Below are positions 1 through 9,175 of a DNA stretch of 64,000 nucleotides, one piece after another. The stretch is from contig CAWJPD010000003.1 in the NCBI GenBank assembly GCA_963844635.1, positions 992,001 through 1,056,000 of the forward strand. Reading direction: 5' to 3'. Both the position numbers and the translations under genes were made by a program. The notes beneath the pieces were generated by a model. The model did not search any database. It was not told the DNA's origin and worked only from the letters and a program-made list of their open reading frames with translations. Within the stretch, counting starts at the first letter, position 1; each line of letters begins with the position of its first letter. Origin of the DNA: JAJPKK01 sp963844635. GTDB lineage: Bacteria; Pseudomonadota; Alphaproteobacteria; Rhizobiales; Xanthobacteraceae.

Positions 1-101
1 AAGTCGTGTTTGAACCTTCGATGACCTGAGTTAACGATGTACCGTTCGATAGTGCTCCCCTAGGGAATAGTGTATTTTTTTGACAGACGGGGGGCTGCTT
101 G

Positions 102-365
102 TTACCCGGTCAAAGTGTTTCCATAGCAGATCGGCCACATTTCCGTCGGTTTTAATCGGCCACTTTGTACTGGGCTAGCCATGAACGTGCGGAACGCGGC
201 GCGTTGGCGGATGGGGTAAGGATCGTCTTCACCGGCCCCGTCGAGATACCCGATCACTGGCAGCCTCCGCCGCTGCGCTAGTGCCGCGGACGGCTTGGCG
301 AGTACCAATGTCGCTGTACCCCCAGCAAGGGTAAGCACATCGCGGCGTTGGCTGCAGTTGGCCAT
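102..365 (-). pseudogene. N-terminal remnant of an ABC_sub_bind-type periplasmic binding protein
   Basis: The first 60 or so residues have the leader and first strand of the ABC_sub_bind (PF04392) family: a twin-arginine-like QRRDVLTLAGG leader, an Ala-rich segment, then LPVIGYLDGA. The rest of the family, usually about 330 residues and seen complete at 5911-6906, is missing. Homology stops near 175, where the reading frame runs into an IS-like end (130-163) and then ends. This is seen directly; the cause, interruption by an insertion sequence, is inferred. The fragment cannot encode a functional solute receptor. Confidence 0.6.
130..163. mobile_element. Possible IS21-like terminal repeats (remnant)
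   Basis: ATCGGCCAC occurs at 130-138 and again at 155-163 as direct repeats 25 bp apart. Spaced GTGGCCG-type repeats are typical of the multi-site ends of IS21-family elements, where the transposase binds several copies. No transposase frame is visible to the left inside the window, so this would be a solo end. It lies exactly where the adjacent binding-protein remnant loses homology. Confidence 0.35.
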
Positions 366-784
366 CTAATCCTGCCGCCAGATTTGGACCAACGCTACCA
401 CGAATTTTTACGGCGAGCCTTCCCTCTGTCGGTCAGCTCTTGGCCAGGACGACAGTAGTCCATCGCTAGCTTTTCGAACCAGCAGAAGCTGACACCGTGT
501 CCGCATGCCGTTCAGCATCTCGCCTTCTTAACATTTCGTTAACTCAGGTTTTTTGACCCCGGTGTGCCGCAGGCAGGGGTGGTCAACAGCCCGCGCGCCT
601 TGCTCGGGCCATTGTGGGGGGGGCCGCGCGGACACCAGGGCCGCCCTCTGGGCGCGGCATGTCAGGACCCCGTCCCGCTACGCTCTAAACACTCCCGCGC
701 TCCCAGCAACAATTTCGAAACCCTGCGCAGCGCCCCCCCCAGATGCGTTGGCCATTCGGCCTCGCTCTGAGACGAGGGCAAGAC
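366..784. other. Intergenic region, no gene recognised
   Basis: This 419-bp stretch lies between the binding-protein remnant and the antirestriction gene. Short overlapping reading frames are present, but none has a ribosome-binding site or recognisable domain. A purine-rich stretch just upstream of 785 may serve the next gene. Confidence 0.5.
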
Positions 785-1669
785 ATGAAACGCGATTTGT
801 ATTCTGAGGTAACGACGCGGATTGTCGCCGAACTGGAAGCCGGTGCGGCTCCCTGGACTAAACCGTGGTCCGCCACCGCGGGCGCCAATGTCCCATGCAA
901 TGCGGTCTCCAATCGCCCCTACAGCGGGGTCAATGTGGTCTTGCTCTGGATGGCGCAATCGGCCGGCTATCGCGCGCCGCGCTATCTCACCTACAAGCAG
1001 GCCGCGGAGTTGGGCGGCCACGTGCGCAAGGGCGAGCACGGCACAAAGGTGTATTTCGTCAAGCAACTCCAGGTGCGGGACAACGGCGCGGATGACGAGG
1101 ACGCGACCCGCATCGTCCCCATGATGCGAGATTACACCGTGTTTAACATCGACCAGTGTGAAGGCTTGCCGGACCGCGTTCTGACGTTGGGCGAGATCAA
1201 GCCGCGCAACCGCGATGAACGCGACGCCACGATTGACGAATTTCTGGCGTGCAGCGGCGCCAGCATCCGCGAAGAGGCTGGCGAAGCCTATTACCGTCCA
1301 AGCGATGACGTGATCAGCTTGCCGAGGTTCGAGGCGTTCAAGAGTGCCGCGCATTTTTACGGCACGGCGTTCCACGAGCTCGGGCACTGGACGGGGCATA
1401 AATCGCGGCTCGACCGAGACTTGCGCCACCGGTTCGGCGAACGCGCCTATGCTGCCGAGGAACTGGTTGCCGAGCTATGCGCGGCCTTCCTGTGCGCCGA
1501 GTTCTCCATTGATGGTGATTTGCGCCATGCCGGCTACATTCAGTCATGGATTGGCCTGCTGAAGGCCGATAGCCGGGCGTTCTTCACGGCATGCAGCAAA
1601 GCCCAGGGCGCCGCGGACTATCTCCGCGGCTTGGCGCTGCGCGACAGTCAACCGGCAACGGCGGCATGA
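785..1669 (+). CDS. ArdC-type antirestriction protein (ssDNA-binding N-domain plus zincin)
   Basis: Predicted to protect incoming single-stranded DNA from host restriction during conjugation. The N-terminal 130 residues match the ArdC N-domain (DUF1738): a YSEVTTRIVAELEAG start, an APWTKPW motif, and a YSGVN..LLW segment. The C-terminal half is a zincin-like domain with an intact HELGH zinc motif at residues 197-201. The start at MKRDLY is preferred over an upstream in-frame ATG because family homology begins there; this gives 294 residues, close to the usual ArdC length. Only 12 bp separate it from the next gene, so the two are probably one operon. Such genes are carried by plasmids, ICEs and integrated islands, which fits the nearby split tRNA. 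The role is inferred from the family. Confidence 0.85.
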   Translation: MKRDLYSEVTTRIVAELEAGAAPWTKPWSATAGANVPCNAVSNRPYSGVNVVLLWMAQSAGYRAPRYLTYKQAAELGGHVRKGEHGTKVYFVKQLQVRDNGADDEDATRIVPMMRDYTVFNIDQCEGLPDRVLTLGEIKPRNRDERDATIDEFLACSGASIREEAGEAYYRPSDDVISLPRFEAFKSAAHFYGTAFHELGHWTGHKSRLDRDLRHRFGERAYAAEELVAELCAAFLCAEFSIDGDLRHAGYIQSWIGLLKADSRAFFTACSKAQGAADYLRGLALRDSQPATAA

Positions 1670-1681
1670 GAGGAGGCCGCG

Positions 1682-2488
1682 ATGCTTGACAGAACAAGAG
1701 AAACAGAGACCGTGATTACCCTCACCGCGGGCGATTTATACGATGCATTCGCAAGAACGCGGCACGCCATGTCGAAGGAGCAAACCCGCTACTATCTTGC
1801 GGGGGTGTACGTTCATCCTTCGCCAGATTGGAAGACCCTGAATTTCGTGGCAACGGACGGGCACAGGCTTGCCCATGTCCGCGTCCCGATTTCGGCGCCG
1901 GCGCACTTTGCACCGGTCCTGATCAAGGCTGATTTCGTCGCAGACGTTCTCAGGCTGCTGGGGCGCAAATCCCAGCACTTGCTTTCGGCAACAATCAGGA
2001 TTTCGCCCAGCATGGTCAGCTTGACCAACTGGCAAGGAAAGCGGATCGAAGCAGAGCCGGTCGACTGCACCTTCCCCGATTATGCGCGCGTCATGCCTGA
2101 TCGGCCCCCTGCTCGTGCTGTTGTAGCCAAGGATGAGCTACTCGCCGCGCTGGAGCCGATTGCTGGTTTCCTCCGGCCGACCACGCAGAAGGCGATCAAG
2201 CTGAGCGTTGCGGGCGATGGCCTGACCTTAAGCGCTGATGTCAAAGCAGGGCATCCGGGCGAGATGGCGGCGACCGCGCAAGCTGTGATCAAGCTGTGTG
2301 AGCCGGCGGGCCGGCCATACGAAACGGGTTTCAACGCTGAGTACCTGCTTGAGGCAGTCAAGACGTTTGGCGACCGGCGCTGCCGTTCGACGGGTGTCGT
2401 CTCAATCTGTGGCCATTCTCCCGGCGCCCCGCACGTTCTCGCGTGCGATGACCACGAGACCTTCGTGGTCATGCCAACGCGGGTCTGA
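1682..2488 (+). CDS. Two-domain DnaN-like sliding clamp homologue
   Basis: Relative of the DNA polymerase III beta subunit. Residues 37-62 carry the clamp signature YYLAGVY followed by VATDGHRLA, and the C-terminus ends in VMPTRV, matching the conserved clamp end. The protein has 268 residues, against about 370 for chromosomal DnaN; the missing part corresponds to the first of the three clamp domains. A strong AGGAGG ribosome-binding site precedes the ATG. It is transcribed with the ArdC gene. Clamp-like proteins of this size occur on plasmids and islands; whether this one forms a ring (perhaps a trimer of two-domain subunits) or acts as a decoy or partner for host replication is unknown. Assignment to the clamp fold is firm; function is inference. 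Confidence 0.75.
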   Translation: MLDRTRETETVITLTAGDLYDAFARTRHAMSKEQTRYYLAGVYVHPSPDWKTLNFVATDGHRLAHVRVPISAPAHFAPVLIKADFVADVLRLLGRKSQHLLSATIRISPSMVSLTNWQGKRIEAEPVDCTFPDYARVMPDRPPARAVVAKDELLAALEPIAGFLRPTTQKAIKLSVAGDGLTLSADVKAGHPGEMAATAQAVIKLCEPAGRPYETGFNAEYLLEAVKTFGDRRCRSTGVVSICGHSPGAPHVLACDDHETFVVMPTRV

Positions 2489-2585
2489 AGGGGTGAAGGC
2501 TGACGGCAGAACCAGGGCCTGCGGCGATGGCCGCGGGCCGCCTGCGTCCTATTCGAACGAAAGTAGAACTTTTTGCTACCATTTT

Positions 2586-2603
2586 GCTACCCAATTGGGT
2601 AGC
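2586..2603. repeat. Perfect 18-bp palindrome beside the element end
   Basis: GCTACCCAATTGGGTAGC reads the same on both strands. TTGCTACC occurs just upstream and again near 2817, so the half-site is repeated on both sides of the split tRNA. Position and repetition suggest integrase or excisionase arm sites, or an operator; this is inference. Confidence 0.5.
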
Positions 2604-2705
2604 AGCGGATGACATCCGTTGGCACGGGATGGACGGGTCCGGCCAAATTGGTCAGACAAAACAAAACTGTGTGCTACTGGGAACAACCCGAGAAAACGGG
2701 CACAA

Positions 2706-2749
2706 CCGAATTTCGAGTGCGGTGCATTCAACCACTCTGCCACCTCTCC
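2706..2749 (-). tRNA. tRNA-Ser(CGA), 5' half only (displaced by integration)
   Basis: On the minus strand the sequence begins GGAGAGGTGGCAGAGTGG and continues through a normal serine-tRNA D-arm to the anticodon loop CTCGAAA (anticodon CGA). The 3' side of the anticodon stem is already imperfect (TTCGG against CCGCA), and no variable arm, T-loop or complementary acceptor strand follows. It is therefore not a functional tRNA. Integrases that cut in the anticodon loop leave the host 5' half behind at one junction and rebuild the complete tRNA at the other. Here the element would lie to the left (lower coordinates), with the intact tRNA outside the window. Confidence 0.7.
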
Positions 2750-3104
2750 ACATATCCAAAATTGCTGCGGTTCCTGATTTGCCACTCGGCAGGAAAATGG
2801 CCGTTCGCGACCGCTTTGCTACCCGATCTCTTCGGAAGCTCGTTTGTTTACCGCCGCACGGAGTGCCTCGTCAACGCTCGCGGCGGCATCCTCCTTCAGG
2901 CAATGCCTGCAAGTAAAGGCCGAGTGGCACGTGAGCGATAAGCGGGTCAGCACAGTAAACATAAAGTCGAGGTTTGACAGGTTTTGACCGTTTGCCTGCA
3001 GTCACCGGGCTTTCGTTTCCGCCAGCATGTTATCCGTTTCTTCTGCTCGAGCGCGTAAATCGGAAGCGTTGGTGAGGCGCAATTCGCAAAATCACTTCCG
3101 CACC

Positions 3105-3612
3105 TCAGTGAAGAGCGTCCTGTGCGGCAAGCGAAGCTTGGCGACACGGATGCAAGCGACCGCCCACGGAAGTTGTGATCGAAACGGCGCCATTCTGTTG
3201 ACGCGGACAGTTGCCCGACCGAAGCGTCAGTCTCACCTCCATCAATTCGCCATTGCGAAACGTCGTCAGGTGGATCAGCGAGCCGGGAGATTTCCTGGAG
3301 ACCATGGCGGCGAATTCGTCGGATTGCCTGAATGAGATACCGTCGACGGCGATGACGACGTCGTCTTCCACAATTCCGGCATCGGCGGCGGGGCTATTGG
3401 GTTCCGGGGAAGTAAAAATGCCGCCGTAAGTCTCGATGAGACCTAGGCTCTGGGCGACTGCAGCCGTCATCGGCTTGACCTCAACACCGATCCAGCCGCA
3501 GTCGGGGCGGCCGCCTTGCGTGGTCTGACTCCGCACCGAACGCGCCAATCAAGGCGGAGGTGCCACATATGCAGAGCACGACCATTCGGAAAGCGACCGG
3601 CAGGGGCCTCAT
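3105..3612 (-). CDS. Periplasmic single-PDZ-domain protein (frame break near 3530)
   Basis: The upstream frame begins at 3612 and encodes a signal peptide (MRPLPVAFRMVVLCICG, ending AFGA). The downstream frame encodes a PDZ domain starting CGWIGVEVKPMTAA, with the ligand-groove and SPAADAGI...DDVVIAVDG motifs. Dropping one base in GCGGAG joins signal peptide and PDZ domain cleanly, so the break is probably a sequencing indel or a recent mutation. Similar secreted proteins with one PDZ domain and no protease domain are common in Hyphomicrobiales. The 40 or so residues after the PDZ domain show no recognisable feature. Substrate is unknown. Confidence 0.55.
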
Positions 3613-3801
3613 TCGAGCGACCAAATTCAGTTGTAGCCCGCGGCGCCGCACGGGCTGCGAAACAGGACCTGAGCCTCCCTTGATGGGACTTTGGACGGGC
3701 TCGGCCGAAAGGCTGGGCATGCCACATCGAGAACGCTTCAGCAGATTTTGACTGGCGTACCGGCTCCGGGCCACGATATAGTATGGTGCTCGCACACAGC
3801 T

Positions 3802-3849
3802 AGAGCATGATCCGGAAAAGTTGCAGACTTTTCGGACAAGATCATGCAC
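3802..3849 (-). repeat. Interspersed palindromic repeat, copy 1 (core only)
   Basis: Core hairpin module CATGATCC...AAAGTTGCAGACTTTTCGG...GATCATGC in reverse orientation. The flanking AGCGGGATGCGTTCAG module is missing. It lies in a 459-bp gene-free stretch (3613-4071) that also holds two copies of the small hairpin GGGGTCGCTCCCC (3937 and 3995). Confidence 0.8.
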
Positions 3850-4071
3850 AAAAAAGGTAACCGAGCGGAAGGCGATTGAAGCCGAACGCATCGCGCACTT
3901 GGTCTAACCTTGCGGCGCGGACGATCCTTGATGCACGGGGTCGCTCCCCGAATGTGCGGTCAAGTAGCCCGTCCATTGTTAGGCCGGGGAGCCGGGGGTC
4001 GCTCCCCGGTTCCTTAATCCCTTTCCGCCGCGATTACGCTTGCATTTTGAGCGCCCCAACGCATGGCGCGG

Positions 4072-4467
4072 TCACGGCCGCGCACCCGCGGACCTCGCGT
4101 GCGCGCAGCGCTCGGAAACAAGGCCGGCGAGCCGCTGTTGCCTGGCCTGCAAAGACGCACCTGCCAAGCTTTTCGATGGATCGAAACCGGAGCCGAACCA
4201 GACGGGCCACACATTCACCGAATCTGAACCGGGACTTTGGGCGATTTGCCATCCGTTTTGTTTGGCGATTTCCGTCACCGTCAGGTTGTTCGATTTGACC
4301 TCCGCTTCGATGTCAGCGCAACTCGCTGTTGCATCCTGCGGCTGGATCGTGGTCATGGGCTTGAGACTTTCAAGATGGACGGCCGGCGCCGGAGCGGCGG
4401 GGGGCGGCTCTCTGGCTGCGCAGGCGCTTTGCAGAAGGGCGAAAGCCACCACGACACCATTTCGCAT
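4072..4467 (-). CDS. Small conserved lipoprotein
   Basis: A 131-residue protein with a lipoprotein signal: a hydrophobic segment followed by the lipobox LLQSAC. The mature part has DIEAEVKSNNLTVTEIAKQNG, a WPVWFGSGFD motif, and a C-terminal LQARQQRLAGL helix. The arrangement of helix, W-P-x-W-F and LQxRQ matches a widespread family of short uncharacterised proteobacterial lipoproteins whose members end near a conserved Cys. The ATG at 4467 is chosen over the upstream GTG because GGAG lies eight bases before it. Function unknown; probably anchored in the inner leaflet of the outer membrane. Confidence 0.6.
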   Translation of the reverse strand: MRNGVVVAFALLQSACAAREPPPAAPAPAVHLESLKPMTTIQPQDATASCADIEAEVKSNNLTVTEIAKQNGWQIAQSPGSDSVNVWPVWFGSGFDPSKSLAGASLQARQQRLAGLVSERCAHARSAGARP

Positions 4468-4763
4468 GAACACTCCATCACCAGCATGATGCGGTCAAGC
4501 GCGCCCAATCACAGGCCTCAAAATCGCGGTTTTCTGAAGTCGGCTCTCCGCGATCATGCTCGCGCAATCTTCTGCATGTTTTGTTAACGCTATCGGCCAG
4601 TTTGTCGACTGGCCTTTGCTTGCGATCGAACGGATCCGCTCAATCTCTGCCAAAAAAGCCATCGCCGTCGTCGCGCGCCCCTACCCCCGCCGTATCAGCC
4701 GTTGAGTCGCCCCGTCCCTCAAGCGCTCTCCTGCCGATAGGCGCTACCCCCTCAGCGCGGCGG

Positions 4764-5822
4764 TCACTTCGCGCGGCTGCGCGGCTCCGATGGGGTCGCT
4801 GCCACGGCCGGATGGACGGTCATCTGCTTGCCATCGCGCACGATCGTGAGGTCGGCGGTTTCGCCGACGCGAAGCAGCGCCAGCCGGTTGCGAAGAAACG
4901 CCGAGTTGATCACCTGGCGATCGCCGAGCTCGGTCACAAGGTCCCCGGTCTTAAGGCCGGCATGGTCTGCCGGCGAGGCCGGTTCGACCTTGGCAATGAC
5001 CGCGCCAGAGGGCGGCGCGTCTCCACTCGCTGCCGGCGGCGGATCGTCGATGGTGATGCCGATCGAGCCGCGGCGGACATCTCCGAATTCCAGGATCTGG
5101 TCGGCGACGGCACGCGCCATATTGACCGGGATCGCAAAACCCATCCCCGGATTGCTATTGGTTGCGCCGATGAAAGCCGTGTTGATGCCGACCAGATCGC
5201 CTTGCAGGTTGACAAGGGCGCCGCCTGAGTTTCCTGGATAGACCGCGGCATCGGTCTGGATGAAGTTCTCGTGCTGTTCGATGCCGACATTGGTTCGGTG
5301 CAGGCCGCTGACAATACCGGAGGTGACGGTTTGCCCGATCTGCATCGGGTAGCCGATCGCGAGCACAAAATCCCCGACCTGGAGTTCGCGTGAATCCGCA
5401 AACGGAATGGCGGTCAAGTTGTCAGGCTGCACCTTTACGACCGCCACATCGAAATCCGGGTCGGCGCCGACGCGCTTCGCCTTCAAGGTACGGCCGTCGG
5501 TGAGGCCGACGGTGATGTCGTCGGCGTGCTCGATGACATGATTGTTGGTGACGATGATGCCACGATTCGCGTCATAAATAACGCCCGAACCGGCGCCGCG
5601 AAATCCGCGTACCTCACGCCGATGCGAGGGAGTTTCCTGGGTGAACCTCCCCTTGATTGCGATGCTGACGACGGCGGGCGTGATTTTCTTCAGCACCGGC
5701 GCGAGCGTCGTTGTGCCGCTCGCCTGGGCGAGCACGGGCACCGGCACCTCGGCATCAGCAGCGATGCAGAATCCCACCGCACTCGCAACGCCCAACGCCA
5801 GCGCACGGTAACTTCGGGTCAT
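4764..5822 (-). CDS. HtrA/DegP-family periplasmic serine protease with one PDZ domain
   Basis: The 352-residue protein has a signal peptide, a trypsin-like domain with a complete catalytic triad (His95 in TNNHVIEHAD, Asp125 in DFDVAVVKV, Ser199 in YPGNSGGAL), and one C-terminal PDZ domain (about 250-345). DegP and DegQ carry two PDZ domains; a single one resembles DegS or HtrA-like regulators, but no membrane anchor is seen, so a soluble periplasmic protease is likely. The ATG at 5822 follows GAAGGAG. It lies 88 bp downstream of a binding-protein gene on the same strand and may share its transcript. Expected role: degradation or sensing of misfolded envelope proteins. Confidence 0.88.
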   Translation of the reverse strand: MTRSYRALALGVASAVGFCIAADAEVPVPVLAQASGTTTLAPVLKKITPAVVSIAIKGRFTQETPSHRREVRGFRGAGSGVIYDANRGIIVTNNHVIEHADDITVGLTDGRTLKAKRVGADPDFDVAVVKVQPDNLTAIPFADSRELQVGDFVLAIGYPMQIGQTVTSGIVSGLHRTNVGIEQHENFIQTDAAVYPGNSGGALVNLQGDLVGINTAFIGATNSNPGMGFAIPVNMARAVADQILEFGDVRRGSIGITIDDPPPAASGDAPPSGAVIAKVEPASPADHAGLKTGDLVTELGDRQVINSAFLRNRLALLRVGETADLTIVRDGKQMTVHPAVAATPSEPRSRAK

Positions 5823-5910
5823 GTCTGCTCCTTCTCGTGAGCGGTCCATCGCGGCGCTCGCCCCGGCGCGTCTACACTCAGGACGACACCGCTTTGGCTC
5901 GCGCCTGCCG

Positions 5911-6906
5911 TCATTCGATGACCTCCGCGGCACGGTCGAGCAGCGTGCGTGGCATTTCCAACCCTATCGCCTTGGCGGCTTTTAGATTTATGACGAGATC
6001 GAACCTGGTGAGAAACTGAACAGGCAGGTCACCGGGTTTCGTGCCGTTCAGGATGCGGTCGACATAGCCTGCGGCGTCGTGGAAAAGATCGGAACTGGGG
6101 GCCCCATAGGACATCAACCCGCCTTGCGAGGCAAGGCTGCGGTTGGGATAGATTGCGGGCAATCGATGCCGCGTCGCCAGCCGGAAAAGCAACTGCGTAT
6201 TGGCATAGGCCGGTGAAGGGGGAACGACCAGAAGGCCGCCGTTTCCATCGGCGGCAAAGCCGTCGATCGCCCGTTCAATGTCCTTGCCATCGTGGACCGG
6301 CAAGCGGACCGGCTTGATATGATAGGCCTCGGCCGAGGTTTCGATCGCGGCAAGATAGGATCGCCGATCGAAATCGGGGTTGAAGAGCAGCCCGACCCTG
6401 GACATTGCAGGCACGGCTTCGCGCAGCAATTCCAGCCAGCGCGTGCCGATCGCAAGATATAGGTTCGTGATCCCGGTGGCGTTGCCGTCCGAGCGCGCCA
6501 GACTTCCGCTGACGCCGTATCCCGCTTCGTTGGTTACTTCCACGAAAACGACAGGGATGCTTTTGGTCTGCGCCAGCACCGCCCGCGTCGCCGGCGCGGC
6601 GCTCGCGACGATGACGTCCGGACTGAGGCTCACCGACTCCATGGCCGAGGCGCGCAGCCGCCGCCGGTCGGCGCCGCCGAAACGCGCTTCAATCCGCAGA
6701 TTATCGCCTTCGGTCCAGTTCAGGCGCTTCAAGCCATCGCGCAAGGCCGTTAATCGCTCCTGCGAGATCGGGTCGTTTTCATCGCCGAAAATCAGCACGC
6801 CGACCCGCCGGACTTCCTGCGGATTGTGTGTCTGCGCCGATGCGCGCCCGGCATACGCGGAGGCTGCCGCTCCGCCAAGTGCCGCAATGAATTCCCGCCG
6901 TCGCAT
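5911..6906 (-). CDS. ABC transporter substrate-binding protein (ABC_sub_bind family)
   Basis: A 331-residue periplasmic receptor of the PF04392 family. It starts MRRREFIAALGGAAAS, a Tat-type leader usual in this family, followed by RRVGVLIFGDENDP. Two Rossmann-like lobes are complete, with SPDVIVASAAPATRAVL in the first and a C-terminal VINLKAAKAIGLEMP motif. No permease or ATPase gene lies nearby. Orphan members of this family are numerous in Bradyrhizobium-like genomes; their ligands are mostly unknown, and some relatives are linked to aromatic or amino-acid-like substrates. A longer upstream reading frame exists, but it runs through the interspersed repeat and is not coding. Confidence 0.85.
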   Translation of the reverse strand: MRRREFIAALGGAAASAYAGRASAQTHNPQEVRRVGVLIFGDENDPISQERLTALRDGLKRLNWTEGDNLRIEARFGGADRRRLRASAMESVSLSPDVIVASAAPATRAVLAQTKSIPVVFVEVTNEAGYGVSGSLARSDGNATGITNLYLAIGTRWLELLREAVPAMSRVGLLFNPDFDRRSYLAAIETSAEAYHIKPVRLPVHDGKDIERAIDGFAADGNGGLLVVPPSPAYANTQLLFRLATRHRLPAIYPNRSLASQGGLMSYGAPSSDLFHDAAGYVDRILNGTKPGDLPVQFLTRFDLVINLKAAKAIGLEMPRTLLDRAAEVIE

Positions 6907-7100
6907 GTGACCTGGGCCCTTGAGGATACCCCCGGTTCCGGTCGTAACATATCGGGGAAGGACCGGCATCATGCAAGGCGCCGCAGGCCACCACCGGTAA
7001 GGGTACCCGCGAAAATAACTGAATTCGGTCGCAGTGCGGTTCGCCGCAACAAGCTGCTGGTCTCTGCAGAGTGCCGGGGCAGTTATTTTCGCGAGAGCCT

Positions 7101-7241
7101 GCGCATGATCCCGTAAAGTTGCGGATTTTTCGGACAAGATCATGCGCAAAATCAACACGCATTCGTCGAGCGCAGTCCGCGACGGGTGCGCAGAACATAA
7201 TCGAGCGGGAGGCGTTTCAAACTGAACGCATCCCGCTCTAG
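7101..7241 (-). repeat. Interspersed palindromic repeat, copy 2 (full length, reverse)
   Basis: Complete two-module element in reverse orientation. The GATCATGCGC core hairpin comes first, then a spacer with AACACGCATTCGTCGAGCG, and the element ends CTGAACGCATCCCGCTCTAG. It fills most of the 408-bp gap between the binding-protein start and the ABC exporter. Confidence 0.85.
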
Positions 7242-7314
7242 CTGCGCCGCGCCGCCCGGCAGCAGAGAGGGCGACGCAAATGCCCCGGTCTCGCGGCAGA
7301 TGCAGGGACCGCGT

Positions 7315-9175
7315 TCATTCGGCGGCGGCAAACTGTGCGTCGACAGGCGCGGCATCGATGAAACCGCCGGACTGCCGGCGCCATAACGCGGCATAATGGC
7401 CGCCGGCCCGCAGCAATTCATCATGCGATCCCTGCTCGACGATGTGACCACGGTCGAGCACGATCAGGCGGCTCATGCGGGCAATCGTCGACAGCCGGTG
7501 CGCAATCGCGATCACCGTCTTGCCGGCCATCAATGTATCAAGGCTCGCCTGAATGGCGGCTTCGACCTCGCTGTCGAGCGCCGAGGTGGCCTCATCCAGG
7601 ACCAGGATTGGCGCATTTTTGAGAATGACGCGGGCGATGGCGATGCGTTGGCGCTGGCCGCCGGACAGCTTGACGCCCCGCTCTCCGACCTGAGCCTCAT
7701 AACCACCACGGCCGCGCCAATCCTCGAGGTCGGCGATGAACTCGTGGGCATGGGCAAGTCGCGCTGCCGCGACGATCTCCGCGTCGCTCGCTTCGGGTCG
7801 GCCGTAGCGGATGTTGTCGCGGATCGAACGATGCAGCAGCGAGGTGTCCTGGGTGACGACCGAGACCTGCGTGCGCAGGCTCTCCTGGGTCGCGACCGCA
7901 ATGTCGTGGCCATCAATGGAGATGCGGCCGTCCTCGACATCGAAGAACCGCAGCAGGAGGTTGACGAGGGTCGATTTGCCGGCGCCGGAGCGGCCGACCA
8001 GGCCAATCCGCTCGCCCGGCCGTACGGTGAGCGATAGCCCGTCGATCAGGCCGCTCTCGCGGCCGTAACCGAAGCGCACGTCCTCGAATCGGATCTCCCC
8101 CCGCGTTACCGTCAGCGGCCTGGCGTCAACCCGGTCGGGCAGGCCGATCGGACGCGCGATCGTTATCATGCCCTCCTGCACCACCCCGATATTCTCGAAG
8201 ATTTCCGTCACCCGCATCGCCACCCAGCCGGCAATGTTGATGATCTGCCAGGACAATGGCAGGGCCATCGCCACGGTGCCGACCGCGACCTTGCCGTGGA
8301 CCCACAAAGCAATCGCGATGCCGCCGGTGCTCGTCACCAGCAGCGCATTGAGGGTTGTCAGGGTGAAGCTGAACAGGGTGTTCAGGCGCAGCGAGTCGTA
8401 GAAGCGGCCGGTATGCTCGTCGACAGCGTCGCGGACATAGGCGTCTTCGTTGCGGGCGCGCGCGAACAGCTTCACCGTCAGGATATTGGTGTAGGTATCG
8501 ACGATGCGGCCCGTCAGCATCGAGCGCGCTTCGGACACGAGTTTCGAGCGGTCGCGCATGCGTGGCACGAAAGCGCGCAGCAGCACGAGGTAGCTTGCGA
8601 ACCACACGGTGATGGGAAGCGCAAGCCAGCGGTCTGCCGAAGCGAGCAGCACCAGCGCGCTGGTCCCATAAACCAGGATGTACCAGACGCCGGTGATCAA
8701 GGACACGAGCAACTCACGAATCGCCGGCCCGGTCTGGAGCACGCGGTTGGCGATGCGGCCGGCAAAGTCGTTCTGGAAAAAGGCCCAGGATTGGCGCGCC
8801 ACGTGCCAATGATTCTGCCAGCGAATCATGTTGGCGACATTGGCCGAGATCGCCTGGTTGGCGACGAGGTTTTGGCCGGTGATCGCGAGCGGGCGCAGCA
8901 CCAGCAGCACTGCCGCCATACCCAAAAGAACATGCCAGGAATCGGCCCACAGCCGCGACGGATCGCTCGCCGTCACCAATGTGATGACCCGCCCCATGAA
9001 GACAGGGATCATCGAGTTCGAGCAATGCCACCATCAGGCCGAATGCGAACAATGCCGCGAACAGGCGCTTTGCCTGCCGGGCGAAGTGCCAATAGAACGC
9101 GACGAGGCTGCTGGGCGGCTCGGGGCCTGCCGGGCGGGCGGTCGGGTCGAGGGCGGTTTCGAACAGGCGGAACAT
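7315..9175 (-). CDS. ABC exporter half-transporter, membrane domain fused to ATPase (frame break near 9012)
   Basis: MsbA-like arrangement. The N-terminal membrane domain starts MFRLFETALDPTARP, includes LVAFYWHFARQAKRLF and has about six helices. The C-terminal ATPase has Walker A GRSGAGKST, Q-loop VVTQDTSLL, signature LSGGQRQR, Walker B ILVLDEATSALD and a His switch (IAHRLST), all intact. The first 55 residues sit in a different frame from the rest; removing two bases in the CTCGATGATCCC stretch joins ALLEL to MIPVFMGR, as in relatives. Either a pseudogene or an assembly error. Substrate is unknown; lipid, drug or peptide export is typical of the family. Confidence 0.75.

Noticed and set aside
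2820..2962. Short minus-strand frame (47 residues) with a CHSAFTCRHC cysteine pattern upstream of the tRNA fragment
   Set aside because: The Cys pattern is suggestive of a zinc knuckle, but there is no ribosome site, no recognised family, and the frame is short.
3937..4007. Two GGGGTCGCTCCCC hairpins as a possible terminator
   Set aside because: Stems are only four base pairs and are not followed by a T-run.
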